A stretch of 64,000 bases of DNA from Tremella fuciformis (lineage: Eukaryota; Basidiomycota; Tremellomycetes; Tremellales; Tremellaceae), in NCBI GenBank assembly GCA_032768795.1, contig CP136495.1:1304501-1368500 (forward strand), in the 5' to 3' direction. The translations under genes were made by a program, and so were the position numbers. Positions 10,093 through 22,529 of the stretch are shown here, one piece after another. Within the stretch, counting starts at the first letter, position 1. Every line of letters starts with the position of its first letter. The notes beneath the pieces were generated by a model, which was not told where the DNA came from, made no database searches, and saw nothing but the letters and a program-made list of their open reading frames with translations.

Positions 10093-12490
10093 TCAGGCAG
10101 CCTGAGGCCGCGGCTTGGGCTTGGACTTGGGCACCACGATCTTCTGCGGTCGTTCCTTTGGCGCGCCCTTGCCCTTGGACGACTTGATGCCCTTGGTCTT
10201 GAGCAGGTGTTTGCGTTTGCTCGCTGCGCGTCAGCACGACCCCCGATTCCTTTCAAGCATGAGTTTGGCTCACCATCGATGAGGTCCCGATCTTCCGCCT
10301 CGTCGAACGTCGTCTTCGTCTCTTCTACCTTCACGCCCTCGTCGTTCAAGATCATCTGCGGCGCATCCTCGTCCTCCGCCTCGGCCGACTCGCCCGTGGT
10401 TTTCTTCAGCCGCTTGCCGACCTTGATCTTGGCAACGAAGAACCCATCCATGTTGTGTTTGTGAGGGTAATACTGCTGCTCAGCTTCATTCGTAGAGAAA
10501 GCAGTAGCTGAGCGCACCCTCCGCGTCAAGCTCAGGCTCGAGTGGAACGTCTTTCCCTCGAACGCCTTGAAGCCCTCCACGCCAAACTCCAGTCCTGTCT
10601 CGACGAGCTTGCAGTGCGGCCGTTTGCGCAGGGCGTAGTCCACCACAGCCTCGTCCTCGTCTACCGTCACTGAGCACGTGGAGTATACGACGTAGCCACC
10701 GGTGGACGAGTTCGGGTTGACCGAGTCGAGCGCGCATAGCAAAAGCTGTTTTTGCAGATGAGCCAGAAGCTGGAAGTCACGCTCGGTCTGCATCGTCAGT
10801 AATAGCTCGATTGGCAGATAATGGAGCATACCTTGTTCACCTTGACGCTTTGGTCCTTCGAGATGACACCCGTGCCCGAACAAGGGGCATCGAGCAGGAC
10901 CCGGTCAAATCCACCCATGACCTTCGGAAACTCCCGTGCGTCGTAGTTGCACACAACAACATTCTTGCACCCCATTCGATGCACGTTCGCCGTCAGACTC
11001 TTCGTTCGCTGTTTGTTCGAGTCATTCGCGAACACAATACCGGTATTTTGCAGCAGCGCGGAGATGTAGGTCGTCTTGCCGCCAGGCGCCGAGGCCATGT
11101 CGAGGATCCGTTCGTCCGGCTGAGGCGCAAGGGCGATGACCGGCAAGAAGGAGGATGCAGACTGCAGCATGTAGTGACCAGCGAGATATTCGGGCGTGGC
11201 GCCGACTGGTACCGGCGACTCAAAGACCTGCAAGCCCACTTTGGACCACTTGCCAATGGGCTCGAGATTCACGCCTCTGTTGATGAGGTTTTGCGCCAGG
11301 TCTCGCCGCCGTGTTCGGAGTGTGTTCGCCCGTATGGTGACGGGTCGTGGCGACTCGTTGGCTTCGAAGAATGCAATAGCCTGTCTGGTCAGCCTGCTCC
11401 ACTGCCTGGAAGAGTATGTGACGACCCACCTCGTCCACTGTGAACAACTTCATGAGCTTCTCCACCAGGAACAGGTTGTACCCGAAGTAGGTTGCAATAT
11501 CGTGTTGCAGCTGGAGCAGGTGATCACTACGTGATCGGCCTGGAAGCCCTTTCGAGGTCTTGTCGTCCTTGCCTGCACAAACTCCCACCAGCCAGCGCAT
11601 CCGGCTCTCCACCTCCTTCAGGCTCGTCCCTGCCTCGTAGTCTTCCTGCTCCCCACCGCGATCCACCGCCGGCAATGAGAAGCCTTCGTCCTCCAGATCG
11701 TCCTCGAGGTTGGTCGATATAGGTCCGCCCTCTTCATCTGTGGGAATAGGATTTGGCCGCATATGAGGGGGCAGCTCATCGTCCGAAGCCATCTCGGCAT
11801 CCTCGTCCTCGTCTCCTGACGACGCGAACGCCGAGTCTGCCTCCTCATCCTCAGACATGTCTTCATCTTCCAGATCGAATTCGTCCTCCTCTGCTTCCTC
11901 CAGTAGCTCATCGTCTGAAGGTGCCTCATCAAGGTCGAACATGTGCTGCCCTTGAGGGAGAGACTCCGCACCATCCTCCGCCTCGTCCTCTTCATCGTCG
12001 GAGAAGACTAGTTGCTTTGCAGGACCCGAGGCAACCTCATCCTCATCTTCGTCCTCGTCATCATCGGATCTACAGATCAGCTGAAAGCTTCTTTGATAGT
12101 ACTCCACTTACCTCGCAGGTCTCTTGGCTTTTCCTTTGCCCACTTTCTTCACTTTCACAGTCTCTTCTTCATCCTCATCCGCTGACAGCTCCCTGATGAT
12201 CAGCTTAACTTCCGCACTATGGGTCGGACAGACCCTTGCTGAAGAGCATCCTCCAGGTCACTATCGTCTTCATCTACGACATCCACAGCTTTCGTGCGCT
12301 TCTGAAGCACTTTGCGCTGTCTGTCCTTCGATGATTTGGCCCCGACACCTTTAGCAGCCTTGAAGCTTTTGCGACCGTCCGGTGTCGACGGAGCCTTGCG
12401 CTTGCCTTTGTCCCCCTTGCGAACGCGATCCAAGTCGGATCCTGGCAGAGGCGCCGGAGCGGCCTGCTTGTTCCTTGCTCTTCTGCCCAT
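10093..12490 (-). CDS. NOP2: 25S rRNA cytosine-C5 methyltransferase, nucleolar Nop2
   Basis: Nop2 (NSUN1 family) methylates a cytosine of large-subunit rRNA using S-adenosylmethionine and is needed for 60S ribosome assembly in the nucleolus. The N-terminal third is charged: MGRRARNKQ at the start, a basic stretch, then long Asp/Glu-rich tracts (11700-12100). The catalytic core reads [20 protein letters not shown] (SAM motif I), [30 protein letters not shown] (with its PCSGTG cysteine) and [20 protein letters not shown] (the TCS nucleophile). It ends in a lysine/proline-rich tail, [11 protein letters not shown]. Introns interrupt near 12080-12200, 11420, 10800-10835 and 10215-10275. It is divergent from ARO1 with 245 bp between the starts. 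Confidence 0.93.
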
Positions 12491-12735
12491 CTTACTTGGC
12501 AGCGTTGTTCAACAGACTGATTGTGGCTGCAGCTGCACGGGTGGACGTCCTCCATCGCAACTTTTCCGGGTATGCGAGTGACGTGGATTATTCTCGTCGG
12601 AGACGTGCCTGGAGCTCCGGACCGGAAAGTTGTCCGTGGGCAAGAGCGAGTCAACGTTCGAAAATACGGTCAAAGCGAGCGGTTGACATCTCTGCTCTTG
12701 CGAGAGCTGCACAGCCAGGGGAGAGGCTTGACACC
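12491..12735. promoter_or_regulatory. Divergent NOP2/ARO1 promoter
   Basis: The two start codons face away from each other across 245 bp. I could not identify a specific factor site with confidence. Sharing is inferred from spacing. Confidence 0.5.
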
Positions 12736-15700
12736 ATGTCAGACCTCGTGGCAGACGTTCTCAAAGTCTCCATTCTGGGGAGAGAATCGATACATGTCGG
12801 CTTTCATCTCATTCCTCACATCTTCGGGACCATCCTGTCCACTCTCCCCTCCTCGACCTACGCCTTGGTAACGGATACGAATCTTTCCGCTCTTTACCTC
12901 TCCGACCTGAGGCAAGCCTTCGAGAAAGCAGCCAAAGATGCGAAGAGCTCGGCACGGTTCTTGACCTACGAGGTCGCACCTGGAGAACAGGCGAAGAGCC
13001 GCCAGGTGAAAGCCGAGATTGAGGATTGGTTGTTGGAGAATAGGTGTACCAGAGATACGGTCATCCTGGCATTTGGCGGTGGAGTCATCGGCGATCTCAC
13101 TGGATTCGTCGCTGCGACTTTGTAAGCTTTCTTGCTAGATAATGGAGACATCCGCTGATCCAAAGCATGCGAGGAGTCAAGTTTGTCCAGATACCCACCA
13201 CACTCCTTGCAATGGTCGATTCGTCGGTGGGCGGGAAGACAGCCATCGATACGCCTCACGGCAAGAACCTCATTGGATCCTTCTGGCAACCGTCGTACAT
13301 CTTCGTCGACCTTGCATTCCTCACCTCGCTACCACCTCGAGAGATCGCCAACGGCATGGCAGAGGTCGTCAAGACCGCTGCAATCTGGAAGGACGATGAC
13401 TTCGCAGATTTGGAGTCCTCTGCGGAGCAGATCATGGCCGCCGCATCCACGAAACCTGCAACGCCGGGCGCTGGCCGATCGGCTGCTGATCGGTCGACCG
13501 CTCAGAGTCTATTGCTCAAGGTTGTCACCGGGTCAATCTACGTCAAAGCGCATATTGTGACCATCGACGAACGAGAAACCGGCTTGCGCAATCTCGTAAA
13601 CTTCGGTCACACCATCGGACATGCCATAGAGGCTGTCCTGACACCTGCCATGCTGCACGGCGAATGTGTCGCAATTGGCATGATCCTGGAAGCGGAAGTC
13701 GCACGGCAGCTCGGCGTCTTGAGCCAAGTCGCCGTTGGCCGCCTTACTCGCTGTCTTCAGGCTTATGGCTTGCCTGTTTCGATGAGCGACCGAAGGGTCA
13801 CATCGCTACCTGCGTCAAGTGGCCTTGGCGTTGAGAGACTGCTCGACATCATGAAGATCGACAAGAAGAACTCTGGACCCGCGAAGAAGATCGTGCTGCT
13901 CTCCCGCATCGGCAAGACGTATGAGGAGAAGGCGACGGAGGTGAAGGATGATGTCATCCGCAATGTGCTCTGTGAGGCGGTCACAATCCGCTCGGCTGTC
14001 CCCAGCAAGTCACCTGTCGTTATGGCGACCCCTGGCAGCAAGAGTATCTCAAACCGAGCCTTGATTCTCGCTGCGCTGGGCAAGGGCACCTGCCGGATCC
14101 GCAACCTGCTCCACTCGGTCGATACCGCAGTGATGATGGGTGCTCTCGCAGAATTGAAGGTCAGTACGCTCGCTGCATCTGAGCAGTACGCGCTGATCAT
14201 GCAGGGTGCGAACTTTGGCTGGGAAGACGGAGGCGACACCATCGTCGTTGAAGGGGGAGAAGGGCGGCTCTCCGCTCCTCCCAAGGGCAAGGAGATCTTC
14301 CTTAACAACGCTGGCACGGCTGCTCGCTTCCTGACCACTGTCGCTACACTGGTTTCTGCCAAGCATGCCCATGCCACTTCCCACACATCAACGATTGTCA
14401 CCGGGAACGCGCGCATGAAGCAACGGCCAATCGGTCCCCTGGTCGACGCCCTCCGTGCGAATGGCTCCTCTATCGAGTATGTCGAGGGCGAGGGATGTCC
14501 TCCGCTGGATATCAAGACAGACGGTCTGCGCGGGGGTCACATGCAGCTTGCTGCCAGCGTGTCGAGCCAATACGTTTCCTCCATTCTCCTTTGCGCTCCC
14601 TATGCCCAGGAGCCCATCACCCTAGAGCTGACCGGTGGCGCCGTCATCTCTCAGCCATACATCGATATGACGACAGCAATGATGGCCGAGTTCGGCATCC
14701 AGGTCAAGCGACAGACCGACTCTACCGGCAAATTGCTCGATGTTTATGAGATTCCGAAGGGCTGCTATACCAATCCAGCCGAGTATGATGTCGAGTCCGA
14801 CGCATCCTCTGCCACGTATCCCCTGGCCATCGCCGCCATAACCGGCACGACATGCACCATCTCCAACATCGGCTCGAACTCTCTACAGGGTGATGCCAGA
14901 TTCGCGAAGGAAGTCCTGGAGCCCATGGGATGTGCCGTCGAGCAGACTGCTACCTCCACCAAGGTCACTGGACCACCCATTGGTCAGCTTCGCGCACTTG
15001 GGAGCGTCGACATGGAGCCCATGACCGACGCATTCTTGACAGCTAGCGTTCTGGCTGCCGTTGCCAACAAGCCTTGTCTCCCTGAGCGCAAGGTCGACGG
15101 ACTGCCAGACACTTCGAGCAGAATTTATGGCATAGCCAATCAGCGGGTGAAGGAGTGCAATCGTATCAAGGCAATGAGGGACCAGCTTGGTTAGTTTTGT
15201 CTATTCGCGTCGCTGGCCCAGCTGATCTCTCCAGCCAAATTTGGCGTCAAGACCGATGAGTTCGACGACGGCATCATTATCTTTGGCCAGGACCACACGA
15301 CTCTGGCCAATGGAGCCAGCGTTTTCTGTTACGATGACCACCGTGTTGCCATGGCCTTCGCCGTGCTTGCTTGCATCGTCGATAAGACTGTGATCGAAGA
15401 GAGGCGTTGCGTGGAGAAGACGTGGCCAAACTTCTTCGACGATCTGCAGAACAAGATTGGAATTGAGTCTGCGGGCGTCGAGCTCGAATCGCAGGCAGGC
15501 GCATCGACATCGGGCTCAGCACAGAGCGCCAAGGCGAAAGCACAGCCAACCTTTATCATCGGCATGCGCGGTGCGGGCAAGACTTACGTGGGTCGCCTCG
15601 CTGCCTCGGTGCTCGGATGCCCCTACACGGATTCCGACGAAGTGTTTGTCGAGCAAACCACCATGTCTGCGCATGACTATGTGGCTCAGCACGGATGGCC

Positions 15701-17732
15701 GGCCTTCAGAACGAAAGAGACTGAACTCCTCCGCCAGTTCATCGACCAACACGCTGGCGAGCACATCATCATCTCCCTTGGAGGCGGTGTCGTAGAAACG
15801 CTGGCCGCACGAGAATTGCTCAAGCAGCACATCGCAAAAGGTGGCAACGTTGTTCATGTCACTCGGGAAGTCGAGGCTATCGAAGACTTTCTCACGTCGA
15901 TCGGCGATACGTCCGCACGACCAAATTATGGCGAGCCGTTCGCCGAGGTCTACAAGCGGAGGGAGCCTTGGTTCCGAGAGTGCTCCAACTACGAGTTCTA
16001 CAACACCTTCGAGCCGCTGGCTGGACAGACTCAGGGAGATCACGAACGTGCTATGCGCGCAGAGGTCAAGCGCTTCTTCCGCTTCATCAGCGGCTTGAGC
16101 TCGAATCGCCCCCGAATCAGCTCCGACAACCCGACCGCCTTCCTCTCGTTGACCTTCCCGGACATCAAGCCGGCTTTGGCAAACATCGCTGAGCTTACCG
16201 AGGGCGCAGATGCCATCGAGCTTCGAGTCGACCTTCTCAGCCCTACAGGGAAGGCCCCGACAAGTCCTGGCCTACCTCCCCTTCAGTACGTCGCAAAACA
16301 GCTTTCCGAACTCCGCTTGGTGACCGACTTGCCGGTCGTCTACTCTGTGCGATCGAAAGACCAGGGAGGCTTCGCTGCTTCCGACGATGCTGAAGGTTAT
16401 GCTGCCGCCGTCGAGCTCGGTCTGCGATGTGCTTGCGAGTTTGTCGATCTCGAATTGGCCTGGCCTGTTCCCATCCTCGACCGCATCATTAGCCAAAAGC
16501 GGCACTCGTCCATCATCGCATCGTGGCACGACTGGACAGGCAAGATGAAATGGGACGGGCACGAGGTCAAAGACAAGTACCGCCAATGCGCCAAGTACGG
16601 TGACATCGTCAAGATTGTCGGCACAGCCACAAGCCCTGCCGACAACGCGGCCCTGCAGCTGTTCGCAGAAGCTATATCTGCGAAAGCCGACTCCAAACCT
16701 CTTTTGGCGATCAACATGGGCGCCCTAGGCCAGCTGTCGCGCGTCACTAACAACATCTTGACTCCCATCACGCACCCCTCTCTCCCCTCGCGAGCGGCAC
16801 CTGGCCAACTTTCCGCGACCGAGATCCTACGAGCTCGTCACTTGATCGGTCTGCTGCCTTCCAAGCAGTTCTACATCGCTGGGTACCCGATATCGCACTC
16901 GATGTCTCCGACATTGCACAATGCTGGGTTCCAAGCTCGCGGATACCCCCACGTATACTCGCGCCTTGAGGCCGCCGATATCGACGAGGCCTTCTTGAAG
17001 GTCATGCAGGCTCCGGACTTTGGTGGGATGTCGACCACAATGCCCCTCAAGCTGAAGATCATCGAGCACCTCGATTCGGTCTCGCCCGACGCACAGCTGC
17101 TCGGTGCGGTCAACACGGTCATTCCTACCGATACCCCGACGGGCAGGAAGTTTCACGGGGAGAACACCGACTGGCAAGCCATCCACGAGGCGGCTTTGAC
17201 CAACCTGGACCCAGCCCTCGTCGCCTCTGGAGAATTCGAGGGCCTCGTCATTGGCGCGGGAGGTACATGCCGCGCGGCGCTCATGGCTCTGCACACCCTC
17301 GGCGCGCGCAAGGTCTACTTGTTCAACCGGACCCCTGCCAATGCCGAAAAAGTCAAAGCGACCTTCCCACCCGAGTTCAACATCGAGGTCATCGGCGACT
17401 TGTCGGCACTCCCCACCGAGCCTCGGGTGGTCGTGTCGACCGTCCCGGGCGAGTCGCTCACTCTTTCGCGCGACGCCGAGGGCATCTTCCTTCCCGAGTC
17501 AGTCATGTCGGCCAAGGAGGGCGTGGCGATCGACCTCGCATACAAGCCGTACCAGACCGCTTTGATCGACTTGGTCGACAAGAAGCAGGGCTGGAAGGGC
17601 GTGAGGGGGATTGAGATCTTGTGTCTGCAGGGATTCATTCAGCACAGCCTGTGGATGGGCAAGAAGGCGCCCAAGGACAAGATCAGGAAGACGGTCATGG
17701 AGGCGTACCGCGGGGTGCACGGCAAAGCATAG
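12736..17732 (+). CDS. ARO1: Pentafunctional AROM polypeptide of the shikimate pathway
   Basis: AROM carries out steps two to six of aromatic amino acid synthesis in the cytosol. Three exons (12736-13121, 13166-15189, 15235-17732) give about 1635 residues. Domains in order: 3-dehydroquinate synthase ([16 protein letters not shown], residues about 110-130; [20 protein letters not shown]), EPSP synthase ([27 protein letters not shown] near 509), shikimate kinase ([14 protein letters not shown] near 910, the Walker A loop), type I dehydroquinase ([14 protein letters not shown] near 1230) and shikimate dehydrogenase ([20 protein letters not shown] near 1475; [10 protein letters not shown]). All five are present and intact, as in other fungi. 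ATG 12736 starts [15 protein letters not shown], which matches the usual beginning of the first domain. Confidence 0.97.
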
Positions 17733-17988
17733 TGTGACCAGGGGGGAGTATCATTGCATGCATCTAGCATTTGTTCTGCGCTGCGGGCTATAATCCCTTC
17801 CCGACCCTTTCCAGTCTTCCGTGCTCCCTTGTCGACTGACGGAGCAGTGTTCACTTTGTGCAGCTACAGTACTTGCTCGCATATTGGAGCAGGCCTGCCT
17901 GTGCGCGAGGGCAAGTTCGCTGCAGTGAATCCACTCGAAACCGTCTCACCTCTCGTAGCGACCGGCAGATGTGCCTCCTAGCGACGAC

Positions 17989-18712
17989 ATGTCCCCTGAG
18001 CCCCGACATGTTGCGCTGGCAATCATCTACGACCCGACTCGCAGCAAAGTTCTCATGATCACCTCGCGAGCCCATCCGCACTTATGGATCTGTGCGTCGG
18101 CCATCCCACAGCAACGCTGTCCCGGTCATAGACGGCGGAGTTGCTGACGCCAGTGCCGAAAGGAGGAATCGAGGCGGGTGAGACGTCCGGCCAAGCTGCC
18201 GTGCGCGAGGCATGGGAAGAGGGTGGGCATACCCCTGTGCACTGCGTACTCTGCTGCTCAGCAGAGGACAGAGTCGGGCATGACTGACGCCCAGCCGGGA
18301 CATCCGAATCGCTTCCTCCGCCTGCTGACTCGGACGAGATCCTCTCTCTATCGCTGGAATCGAAGAAAGGCAGAGAATCGATATGGCACGTCCAAGTGCT
18401 CGACACGCGCGCCGAAGATCTCTGCGCCGAGTGGTACGTCTCGCCCAGTACCAGCCGCGAGGGGCGACTGACACGCCGCCCAGGCCGGAATCGCACCAGC
18501 GTCAGAGAGCATGGGTATCGTTGCCAGACGCGCTGGAGAGGATACACCAGTGGAGCGTGGACCCCGGTGCGTCAGCGACGCTGGACGAGACTACAGAGGT
18601 GCTCCGTGATGTTGGAGCGGAAGCGGGGAAGAGCAGCAAGAAGAAGCGCGCTAAAGGTGGCGCGATGGAACTTGCGCTCAGTACGTTCATGCAGGTGCGC
18701 GGCTTAGCATGA
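17989..18712 (+). CDS. Nudix hydrolase, diphosphoinositol polyphosphate phosphohydrolase type
   Basis: Small Nudix enzymes of this type cleave inositol pyrophosphates and diadenosine polyphosphates. Exon 1 runs MSPEPRHVALAIIYDPTRSK to HPHLWI, and the next exon supplies LPKGGIEAGETSGQAAVREA followed by WEE. That gives the Nudix box G(x5)E(x7)REUxEE with all key residues. The family-typical LPKGGIE supports the Aps1/Ddp1 assignment over a mutT-like one. A later exon ends in a basic patch, KSSKKKRAKGG, and a short helix. I infer two or three introns from about 18093 to 18470. The ATG at 17989 is the only one giving the N-terminal beta strand. Confidence 0.8.
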
Positions 18713-19367
18713 GTGGCTTCGTACATGTTGCACTGCACAGATTGCATTGAGTCATGGACTCATGTCTCGAGACGAACGGTGAGACATGACTGCATATGAT
18801 GGATCGGATGGAGCGCCAAGATGATGAGGGCCGATGAAATCCGGGGCAATTGTGGGCGGAGCTCCGGCGATGACCCCCCTTTTCATCTCGCCAGCAAGCA
18901 TCGAGCAGCAGCATGGTGTAGCCTGACCGCCGACTGACCGATACACCGACCAACACGACTCCCTCCTTCAGACGCGCAGCTTCTCACGACCACCACAACT
19001 GCAGCCATAGTCGCTCTCGCCACTGTCCACTAGTCGCTCGAGTCTTGGCGAATCCGGCACCCCCGTGCTCATTGCGGCAACTGTGGTTGGTCTGACGTAT
19101 TCGCCTTCCGACTCGTCCAGCCTTACTCTCCTCTCTCCATCTGATCTCTCACCTGCACCATCGTCCATCAGACTCTTGATTGTCCTCATTGCCCTCTTTT
19201 GATCGCCCAAAGCCGAAACGCCTAGCAAGGACATCCTTTGGCCCTTCCACAATCGCACATCAAACATCACCTCACACCACACCATCGTGTCACCGCTCGA
19301 CCCCGTCGAGCTCTACAACATCACCAAGCTGTTGTCCCTGTTCCTCTGGACCGTATCGCCGGGCGAG
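18713..19367. other. Intergenic region
   Basis: This 655-bp stretch lies between the Nudix stop and the next start. The last 200 bp before 19368 are pyrimidine-rich and look like a promoter and 5' UTR. No gene or repeat is recognised. Confidence 0.45.
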
Positions 19368-20136
19368 ATGAGCGCCCCGATCCCCACCCCCGGCTCGGCC
19401 GCAGGCGCAGGCGCGGGCCCACGCACAAAATCGCCCTCGGCGGCATCGTCGCCGTCGCCGTTCTACACTCCGGCCAGCACCCCGCCAGCCGCGTCGTCGT
19501 TCACTGAAGCGCGGCTGCAGCAGCTTCTGGCGGGCTTCGAGCATGCGCAGCGCGAGATGGCCTCCGGGCCTGGGGGCACGGCGAAAAAGTGGGGCGAGAC
19601 CGACGGGAGGCGAGGATCCTACTCTGCCGGCGAGCGTGAGTACTCAACGCGACACAAGTGGTGACTATGCTGATGGTGGCTTAGACTTGCCTACGCCGCC
19701 TGACTCGCGTCGGCCCTCTTTCCTCGCTGGGTTCCGGCCCGCCTTCACGCCGCTCACTCCTGCCCACCCTGCGCCGGCATCGCAGCCCGCCTCGCCCCGC
19801 CTCCCACCGGCCGACCGGCCCAAGTCGGCCCTCTCCTCTCACCCACACTTGGCGGCACTGTCACTCTCCAAGCTTGAAGACAAAGACGCCGGAGCGGCCG
19901 TCCCGCCCCCCGCCCCGCCGGGAGGGACCACGATGCTGAGGAGCAAATCGGTCACTCTGCCCGGCCAAAAGGCCGGCTTCCTCAGCGGCCTCAGTCGTGC
20001 TGCGCCCCAACCGCCGCCGCCCAAACTCGAGACGGCAGCGAAGAGCGAGCCGGCCGTACCGCAGCTCGCGGCTGTTCGGGCCGAGGAGCAGCGGCATTTC
20101 GATCCCAGCAAAGAGCCCAGGCTGTTGATGCTCTAG
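19368..20136 (+). CDS. Unrecognised proline/serine/alanine-rich protein
   Basis: I do not recognise this gene. Two exons are joined over a canonical intron at 19636-19684 (GTGAGT donor, TAG acceptor). They give about 240 residues starting MSAPIPTPGS and ending EPRLLML. One helical stretch, SFTEARLQQLLAGFEHAQRE (about residues 44-63), stands out from otherwise disordered sequence rich in P, S, A and SP/TP pairs. KSVTLPGQKAGFLSGL looks like a short linear motif. Codon use is strongly GC3-biased like the neighbours and the frame is open throughout, so it is likely real. Disorder and SP/TP sites would suit a phosphorylated adaptor, but that is conjecture. Confidence 0.6.
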
Positions 20137-20397
20137 CGCCCAGCACCTCATGAAAGCAGTCTGACCAGACGGTGTAGCGTAGCCTTTTCTTCCCCCGTGT
20201 TGTGCATATTTGTACCGGTCACTATCTTAGACATTCTCAGCGGCCGTCTGCACGTCTGCGTGTATTGCCTCGTAGCCCGACCATGTCGGCCATGTCATGT
20301 ATAAATGCAATTCCAAGCCACAATTTCGTTGCTCAATCGATCACACAGTGCGTCTCATACAACCCGGAATGCATGGCGAGGCGTTACAGAATTAAGT

Positions 20398-21520
20398 CTA
20401 AGCGAGGATCTGACCATCAGCTCTGACACTCCATGCAACCAGGGTACAGCTGACCGCAAGCAGGATGACCGCGACCACAATGACGAGTATGACCAGCAGA
20501 CATGCCATTCTCCGCCCGGCTTTGCGCTGATACTCGTGAGCGGTCATCAACTCCTCAGCCGCATCCGAGGTATTTTGCCCAACAGACACGATGTTGCTCT
20601 CGATGTTGTCTGCCATCAGCTTGTGTCAACGGGACGGGAAGCTGCACCAACCGATGAGACCGCCTTGCTCTGATACGATTGTGCCGAGGTCTCGGAAGAT
20701 GTCGTTCAGCTCGTGCATGCCGCTCTCTATCTCTCGGATTTCGGCCTCTCGCTCGGCGATGAGAGTCTCCTGGAACTCGAGCTCTTGTGCGGAGACCCTA
20801 GGTATCAGCATGCCCGGATCAAAAGATGATTTTCATGTAGACGCACTGCGGGGCCTGCGCCTGAGTCTGCACCTGCTCCAGCTCGACCGACGTGCGAGGC
20901 TCGTCGTGTCTGGGAGTCAGCGGCAATCCCACAAGATCGCAGCATTGAGGCGACCCACTCTGCCTCCTCGACCAGCCTATCGACCTGCCGCTTCTGCGTC
21001 TCGACAAACGTCCGCTGCTTCTCCACCGAGCTGCGCTGCACCCGCTGAAACGCCTGCAGCGCCGTGGCAAACTCCTTCGACAGCTTGGTCTGTATCGGCT
21101 TGCGCGCCCCCTGCCCCGGACCACCCGCCGGGAACGCCGCAAGCTTCTTGACGTCCTCGGTCGAGTGCTTGACCATCTCGCGCGTCGCCTCGGTCAGATT
21201 ATGCCTACAGTCAGCTCACCCCCGTCCTGCCGAGGAGAGGAGCGCACAGGCTCGTGCGTAATGCCTGGCCGTCCAGCGGTCCGCCCAGCTTGTCGACGGC
21301 CTTCTGGATGCCCTGCACATTGCTCTGGATCTTGAAGATCTGGATCGAGACGCTGTCTTTCAACCCGGTGAACGCGGTATCTGGATCTGCCAGTTAGTTG
21401 GCTCGTTTCCAGGAAGGCGGGCTAGGCCGAGAAGGCGAGAGTGAGGGTCTACGCACCCGCCTGTGAGCCCCGCAAGAGGGGCTGGGACGCCTCGCCCCGC
21501 TCGAGATCGTTGAAACTCAT
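20398..21520 (-). CDS. Endosomal/vacuolar syntaxin, Pep12/Vam3 type
   Basis: This is a Qa-SNARE for fusion at endosomes or vacuoles. The start MSFNDLERGEASQPLL is typical of the Pep12/Vam3/syntaxin-7 group. The N-terminal three-helix domain includes VSIQIFKIQSNVQGIQKAVD and TEDVKKLAAF. The SNARE helix reads LIAEREAEIREIESGMHELN, DIFRDLGTIVSEQGGLI, then DNIESNI and ELMTAHEYQRKAGRR; the glutamine in SEQGGLID is the zero-layer residue. A single C-terminal membrane span follows (MACLLVILVIVVAVILLA). About five introns interrupt it. The last, 20410-20454, is 45 nt, a multiple of three with no stop, so retention would add 15 residues to a luminal tail that otherwise ends ILA. Confidence 0.88.
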
Positions 21521-21714
21521 CTCCGCGGCATGTGATGTAGGGCGAGAACGGTATGTGAGATGTAGAAGGATTGGGAGGATGGAGGTATGGTGTCAAAGGA
21601 AAGTCGGATTCGGGCTCGAGGCGGTGGCAACTCCGGTTGACCAGGGTTGATGCCGACCTGGCTCGTCGTTTCATTCCATGGACCACTTGGTGACCATGCA
21701 GAGGTACAGATAAG
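21521..21714. promoter_or_regulatory. Divergent promoter, syntaxin and dynactin subunit
   Basis: A 194-bp gap separates two start codons that point away from each other. No specific site is identified. Confidence 0.45.
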
Positions 21715-22433
21715 ATGCCGCCCAGACCAGCGTGAGTCCCTCTCTAATCCGTGCACCTGGTTCAGTATGCATCGGGGACGCTGACGCGTCGCAGCAGTAG
21801 CCGCAGCGACCAGCTCACCGCGCACTCGACCGCGCTCGTGTGTCAAGACGCCGACATTCGCGGCACCGTGACCATCGGCGCCGGCGCGGTCGTGCATCCC
21901 AAAGCGGCCATCTACGGCCTGGGAGGGGGGGTCGTGCTCGGCGCCGACTGCGTCGTCGAGGAGGGCGCGACCCTCGTGAATCGCACGCGGGAGGTCATGG
22001 TCATTGGGCGCGGGTGTCACTTTATGGTCGGGTGCAGTGCGTCTCCCCTTCTCCCAACTGCCCACCAATGGTTCAGAATATAAGCTGACCCTGCCGCAGG
22101 GGTGGATGCGCCGAGCGTGGGCGACTGCAATACGTTCCACCCGCGGAGCAAGGTGTCTTCTGCCGTGCGTGTAGCGGACCACTGTTCTTTCGGTACGCCC
22201 CTCCCCCCTCCTTCCTTCCCTGCTGAGAGTGAGGGCTGGGCTGATGGACGGTAGGCGCTGGAACTGTGACGCTCGACGGCGATGTCCCCTCGTGCACCGT
22301 CGTCTATGGCGCCGAGTCCCTCCGCCGGAAATGGGATCGCTCGACAGAGAACGCCGAAGCCAACGTGCGCACGAGACACCTCGAGTACCTGCGGGACATG
22401 CTGCCAAAGTACAATCGACTCCGGGTGGTATAG
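21715..22433 (+). CDS. Dynactin subunit 6 (p27)-like left-handed beta-helix protein
   Basis: Dynactin p27 caps the pointed end of the dynactin filament with p25 and helps the dynein motor choose cargo. After a short first exon (MPPRPA) the sequence shows hexapeptide repeats of a left-handed beta helix: DADIRGTVTIGAGAVVHPKA, VLGADCVVEEGATLVNR, VDAPSVGDCNTFHPRSKVSS and CSFGAGTVTLDGDVPSCTVV. It ends in a helix, TRHLEYLRDMLPKYNRLRVV, which also fits p27. Introns lie near 21732, 22037-22100 and 22193-22253. Length is about 180 residues, as expected. A gamma-class carbonic anhydrase-like protein is the main alternative, but the metal-binding histidines are not evident. Confidence 0.82.
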
Positions 22434-22529
22434 CAGCAACGGAGGAGTGCGAGATACCATGCATCACGATACCCGTGTCCAACAATGCTCAATGCTAAGG
22501 ATGAATGATGCTCAGATGCGTGGTGTGTA

